Source: Erysipelothrix sp.
GTDB lineage: Bacteria; Bacillota_I; Bacilli_A; Erysipelotrichales; Erysipelotrichaceae
NCBI GenBank assembly: GCA_012512495.1
Contig: JAAZEC010000017.1
Span: 1-7,633, forward strand
Length of the DNA stretch: 7,633 nucleotides
Direction: 5' to 3'
Below are positions 5,592-7,633 of this stretch, piece after piece. The first letter of the stretch is position 1. Every line of letters starts with the position of its first letter. The notes beneath the pieces were generated by a model that was given only the letters and a program-made list of their open reading frames with translations, did not search any database and was not told the origin of the DNA. The position numbers and the translations under genes are program-made.

Positions 5592-5610
5592 TAGGAGGTT
5601 GTTTTATAAG

Positions 5611-5639
5611 ATTATACGAACTAAAATTTAATTTGTCTG
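5611..5639 (-). promoter_or_regulatory. Promoter P1 of the PII-like/DUF1538 operon
   Basis: CAGACA (5634-5639), 17 bases, TATAAT (5611-5616) on the minus strand. The start point would be near 5604, about 30 bases upstream of the P2 start. Only this longer transcript would contain the segment complementary to the Shine-Dalgarno of the PII-like gene (5589-5598). Confidence 0.5.
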
Positions 5640-5640
5640 A

Positions 5641-5671
5641 AATAAAAAAATCCAAGATTAGTCTTGGATTT
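5641..5671 (-). terminator. Rho-independent terminator of the ATP-grasp gene
   Basis: Ten-base-pair minus-strand stem AAATCCAAGA/TCTTGGATTT with loop CTAA (5648-5671), running into seven T residues (5644-5650, overlapping the stem base). The stem overlaps the TAA stop of the ATP-grasp gene (5670-5672). Confidence 0.9.
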
Positions 5672-6692
5672 AAACAGTATCATACTTCCCAGCTATCACA
5701 TCATCGAACAGCGGTTTTAGACCGACCCGATCTTCATTCAGATGAGCCTGTAGCTGATAGATATCATGGCCCGGGAAAGAGTTAGCCTCAATCAGAATGG
5801 GTCCCTTCTCCGTAAAAGCGACATCCCAGCCCACATAGCGTAAGGATTCGAGCAGTTTAGCCGCCTCGCTCACCATTTCGATGACTTCGGGGTAGAAAGG
5901 TAGTTGAACTCCTACTAAGGTTGTCTGGGTATAGGGGTGTTTCCATACGACGTCATGGTTACGATTAGCACCTGGCTTAATGATGATTCCGGTCTCACGA
6001 TCGACTAAGGCCGCGAATCCACCACTGCTCAGATTGTCCACAAACTTGCCATTACCAATCCTTAAAGCAGTATAGACCACATGAACCTTATCGCCATTTC
6101 GGATTGTCACTATCCTCAAGGTATTGACTGAGTGCGGATAAATAGAACTAATGAGTTCATGTTGGACTATGAACTCTTCCACTAAATCTAGACCCTTCTC
6201 ATTAAATGATTCATAGAGTGCCTTCAAATCGCTTTGGTCATCAATTTCATGGATGAACACCTGCCAGCCACCCGTTCCTGCGATACTTTTCGCAACAATC
6301 TTGTCTTTGCTATGACAAAAACTTTCAAAATCACTAAAAGATGCCTCACGTAAATCTAGCCAGTCCCGACCGATGAAACGATCAAACTGCTTGAGAAAAT
6401 CCACCTTATCATCCAATTGGTGCCACTTGGCCTTGGGATTGAGTAGCTTGACATAGCTGTTACTAATACCCCGGGTGATATAGGTCTTTCTGATTTCATT
6501 AGGTACTAAATACATCTCAAAGACCAGATAATCCATGTAGCCCGCTTGAAAGACAAGCCCACAGTAAATCATGTCGAAAAGAATCATTAACCGGTTCTTG
6601 TGAGTAATGGTGTGAATTTTGTTAATTGTCTTGAACATGGAAGAAAAATTCATACTAAATAATCTTTGTAACAGATAGCGTATACGTTTCAT
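5670..6692 (-). CDS. Sugar-transfer-associated ATP-grasp protein
   Basis: 340-residue ATP-grasp enzyme of the ATPgrasp_ST type, a family found in polysaccharide and capsule gene sets and presumed to form an amide or ester bond at the expense of ATP; the true substrate is unknown. The nucleotide-binding features are in order: IVAKSIAGTGGWQV (132-145) with Lys135 and a Gly-rich loop, LVEEFIVQH (170-178), the family signature PHSVNTLRIVT (186-196), ALRIGNGKFVDN (209-220) followed by SSGG, and the metal-binding end YVGWDVAF (286-293), PILIEANSFPGHD (298-310) with Asp290, Glu302 and Asn304. The N-terminal 110 residues are the less conserved lid region, partly hydrophobic. ATG 6692 is preceded by GAGAGGG at seven bases. 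No glycosyltransferase or capsule gene is adjacent; with its own promoter and terminator it is a single-gene unit. Confidence 0.9.
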   Translation of the reverse strand: MKRIRYLLQRLFSMNFSSMFKTINKIHTITHKNRLMILFDMIYCGLVFQAGYMDYLVFEMYLVPNEIRKTYITRGISNSYVKLLNPKAKWHQLDDKVDFLKQFDRFIGRDWLDLREASFSDFESFCHSKDKIVAKSIAGTGGWQVFIHEIDDQSDLKALYESFNEKGLDLVEEFIVQHELISSIYPHSVNTLRIVTIRNGDKVHVVYTALRIGNGKFVDNLSSGGFAALVDRETGIIIKPGANRNHDVVWKHPYTQTTLVGVQLPFYPEVIEMVSEAAKLLESLRYVGWDVAFTEKGPILIEANSFPGHDIYQLQAHLNEDRVGLKPLFDDVIAGKYDTV

Positions 6693-6718
6693 TAGAAGAC
6701 CCTCTCATATTAATGACA

Positions 6719-6747
6719 ATTATACTCCCATTATCGCCACAAATCAA
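6719..6747 (-). promoter_or_regulatory. Promoter of the ATP-grasp gene
   Basis: TTGATT (6742-6747), 17-base spacer, TATAAT (6719-6724) on the minus strand. Both boxes and the spacing are near the sigma-70/SigA consensus. The expected start near 6712 leaves a short leader of about 20 bases containing the ribosome binding site. The -35 lies just past the DUF4256 stop codon. Confidence 0.75.
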
Positions 6748-6753
6748 TGGTAT

Positions 6754-7275
6754 TTACAGATTTAGAAGACCCCTAAAGCCACGAGCCCCATAGTATGAAT
6801 CGGCCCCATTATGATAAATAAAAACCTGTCCATAACGCTGATCACCAAAGAGAGCTCCACCTAGCTTTCTTATCGCTTCTGGTGTCACAATCCAGCTCGA
6901 AGTCTTCAAGTCAACAGCTTCAATCGCTTGAAGAGCACGGTACTCCGTTTCATTTAAGAGTGAGATCCCCATCTCCTGTGCCAGGTTCATAGCGCTATCT
7001 TGTGGTTTGTTTTTCTTACGATCACTGAGTGCCCGTTGGTCATAACAGAGTGAGCGCCTTCCCTTAGGGGACTCCTTCGCAAAGTCAACAAAGACTAGCT
7101 CACCCGCTATGCTCATAACATCGGGCTCACCACCACTCTCTTCCATAAGACTTAAGACTTTGAGCTTATCTTCATTAAGGCGGCGTGAAACCTGGTCCCA
7201 CTGAACTGTTTTATGCCGATGCATATTGTCACTGAAACGAGCTTCCAAAAGCTCCATTAGTTCTTGGTGTTTCAT
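6754..7275 (-). CDS. DUF4256 family protein
   Basis: 173 residues, slightly shorter than the roughly 185 I recall for this family. Highly characteristic blocks are present throughout: an N-terminal helix with RFSDNMHRHKTVQW (13-26), GGEPDV (48-53), ESPKGRRSLCYDQRAL (68-83), a KTSSW block (124-128), RKLGGALF (136-143) and YHNGADSYYGARGFRG (154-169). The family is a conserved protein of unknown biochemical function, found mostly in Bacillota; there is no signal peptide or membrane segment, so it should be cytoplasmic. ATG 7275 is preceded by AAAGGAG at eight bases. It lies 46 bases after the nitroreductase stop with no terminator seen, so it may be co-transcribed with it as well as from a weak internal promoter. 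I do not assign a function. Confidence 0.9.
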   Translation of the reverse strand: MKHQELMELLEARFSDNMHRHKTVQWDQVSRRLNEDKLKVLSLMEESGGEPDVMSIAGELVFVDFAKESPKGRRSLCYDQRALSDRKKNKPQDSAMNLAQEMGISLLNETEYRALQAIEAVDLKTSSWIVTPEAIRKLGGALFGDQRYGQVFIYHNGADSYYGARGFRGLLNL

Positions 7276-7305
7276 AAGTGTTTCTCCTTTATTATCTCTA
7301 AAGAA

Positions 7306-7314
7306 ACTATAGCA
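7306..7314 (-). promoter_or_regulatory. Possible extended -10 element before the DUF4256 gene
   Basis: TGCTATAGT on the minus strand (7306-7314) fits an extended -10 box, about 30 bases before ATG 7275. No matching -35 is seen, and a second TATAAT lies in the tail of the preceding gene (7329-7334). Weak evidence; read-through from upstream is equally possible. Confidence 0.3.
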
Positions 7315-7321
7315 CGCTCTT

Positions 7322-7633
7322 TTAGTCGATTATACTAGTTTGACTTAATGAAATCTCATGAGGTTTATTCTTGGCTAATCCGTATCCTATTAAAATAGAA
7401 TGGCCAAACTCCCATTCTGGAGTGATCCGTAGCTTCTCTTGAATTTCAGGATCACTCATGAGTAAGCGTGCCATCCCACAATGGACACTGTTGAGGCCTA
7501 GTGATTCGGCAGCAAGGACAATATTCTGAGCCAAAATGCCAGTATCAATATCACTACCAGGTCTTTGAAGGATCACAAACATCGCGGGAGCGTTGTAGAA
7601 AAGTTTCCCACCTCGTTTCATGAAACGCTCATA
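7322..7633 (-). CDS. Nitroreductase family protein, C-terminal part (5' end outside window)
   Basis: The last 103 residues of a nitroreductase-family flavoprotein; the frame is open to the window edge, beginning YERFMKRGGKLFYNAPAM. Family members are cytoplasmic homodimers that use FMN and NAD(P)H to reduce nitro compounds, quinones or related substrates. Matching features are FYNAPAMFVIL in the core strand, then DTGILAQNIVLAAESLGLNS (the helix after the flavin-binding strand), and the C-terminal FGHSILIGYGL strand. The internal ATG at 7621 is not a sensible start, because the sequence before it is in frame and the product would lack the first flavin-binding half. About 70-90 residues are missing. 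No terminator is seen between its TAA (7322-7324) and the DUF4256 gene. Confidence 0.88.
   Translation of the reverse strand, partial: YERFMKRGGKLFYNAPAMFVILQRPGSDIDTGILAQNIVLAAESLGLNSVHCGMARLLMSDPEIQEKLRITPEWEFGHSILIGYGLAKNKPHEISLSQTSIID

Noticed and set aside
5589..5600. Plus-strand ATATAGGAGGTT as a ribosome binding site
   Set aside because: No plus-strand start codon with an open frame follows it. It is better explained as one arm of the dyad before the PII-like gene.
6692..6772. Eleven-base direct repeat GGGTCTTCTAA (minus strand, 6692-6702 and 6762-6772)
   Set aside because: One copy encodes the end of DUF4256 and the other is the ribosome-site region of the next gene. Two copies of this length with no symmetry are not convincing as operators.
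7619..7633. ATG 7621 as the nitroreductase start
   Set aside because: The frame continues upstream to the window edge and the family needs another 70-90 N-terminal residues, so the gene is truncated by the window rather than short.

Overview
All recognisable genes in this window lie on the minus strand, so they read from right to left. Moderately AT-rich DNA, compact spacing, strong AGGAGG-type ribosome binding sites, TATAAT promoters, hairpin-plus-T-run terminators and TGA used as a normal stop all point to a Bacillota (Firmicutes) chromosome using genetic code 11. Lactobacillales or Erysipelotrichia-like are my guesses; the sequence does not fix the genus. I see no tRNA, rRNA, CRISPR array, insertion sequence or att site. 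No stretch longer than about 140 bases lacks a gene.

In transcription order: (1) 7633-7322 is the C-terminal half of a nitroreductase-family protein, cut by the window edge, followed by a DUF4256 protein (7275-6754). (2) A sugar-transfer-type ATP-grasp protein (6692-5670) is a self-contained unit with its own TTGATT-17-TATAAT promoter and a strong terminator. (3) A two-gene operon follows: a protein with two PII-like domains (5532-4867, apparently starting at a non-canonical ATC or ATT codon), overlapping by one base a DUF1538 membrane protein (4867-3032) whose C-terminus is a third PII-like domain. (4) A three-gene envelope cluster (3012-1655) encodes a four-helix membrane protein, a membrane-anchored FMN-binding-domain protein with a flavinylation-type SGVT motif, and a lipoprotein. 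It has its own extended -10 promoter, probably gives a leaderless transcript, and ends in a terminator. (5) A MgtC/SapB-family membrane protein (1603-920) is followed one base later by a glucose-type PTS EIIA protein (918-448), then by a second, closely related EIIA (380 to beyond base 1).

The most interesting part is the PII/DUF1538 operon. It holds three PII-like domains in a 2+1 arrangement, which suggests, as inference, that the soluble tandem protein could complete a PII pseudo-trimer with the domain tethered to the membrane protein. Its first gene has a perfect Shine-Dalgarno but no ATG, GTG or TTG anywhere over the first 56 codons. A segment upstream is nearly complementary to that Shine-Dalgarno. 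The MgtC-EIIA-EIIA cluster and the small flavinylated membrane module are also worth attention.
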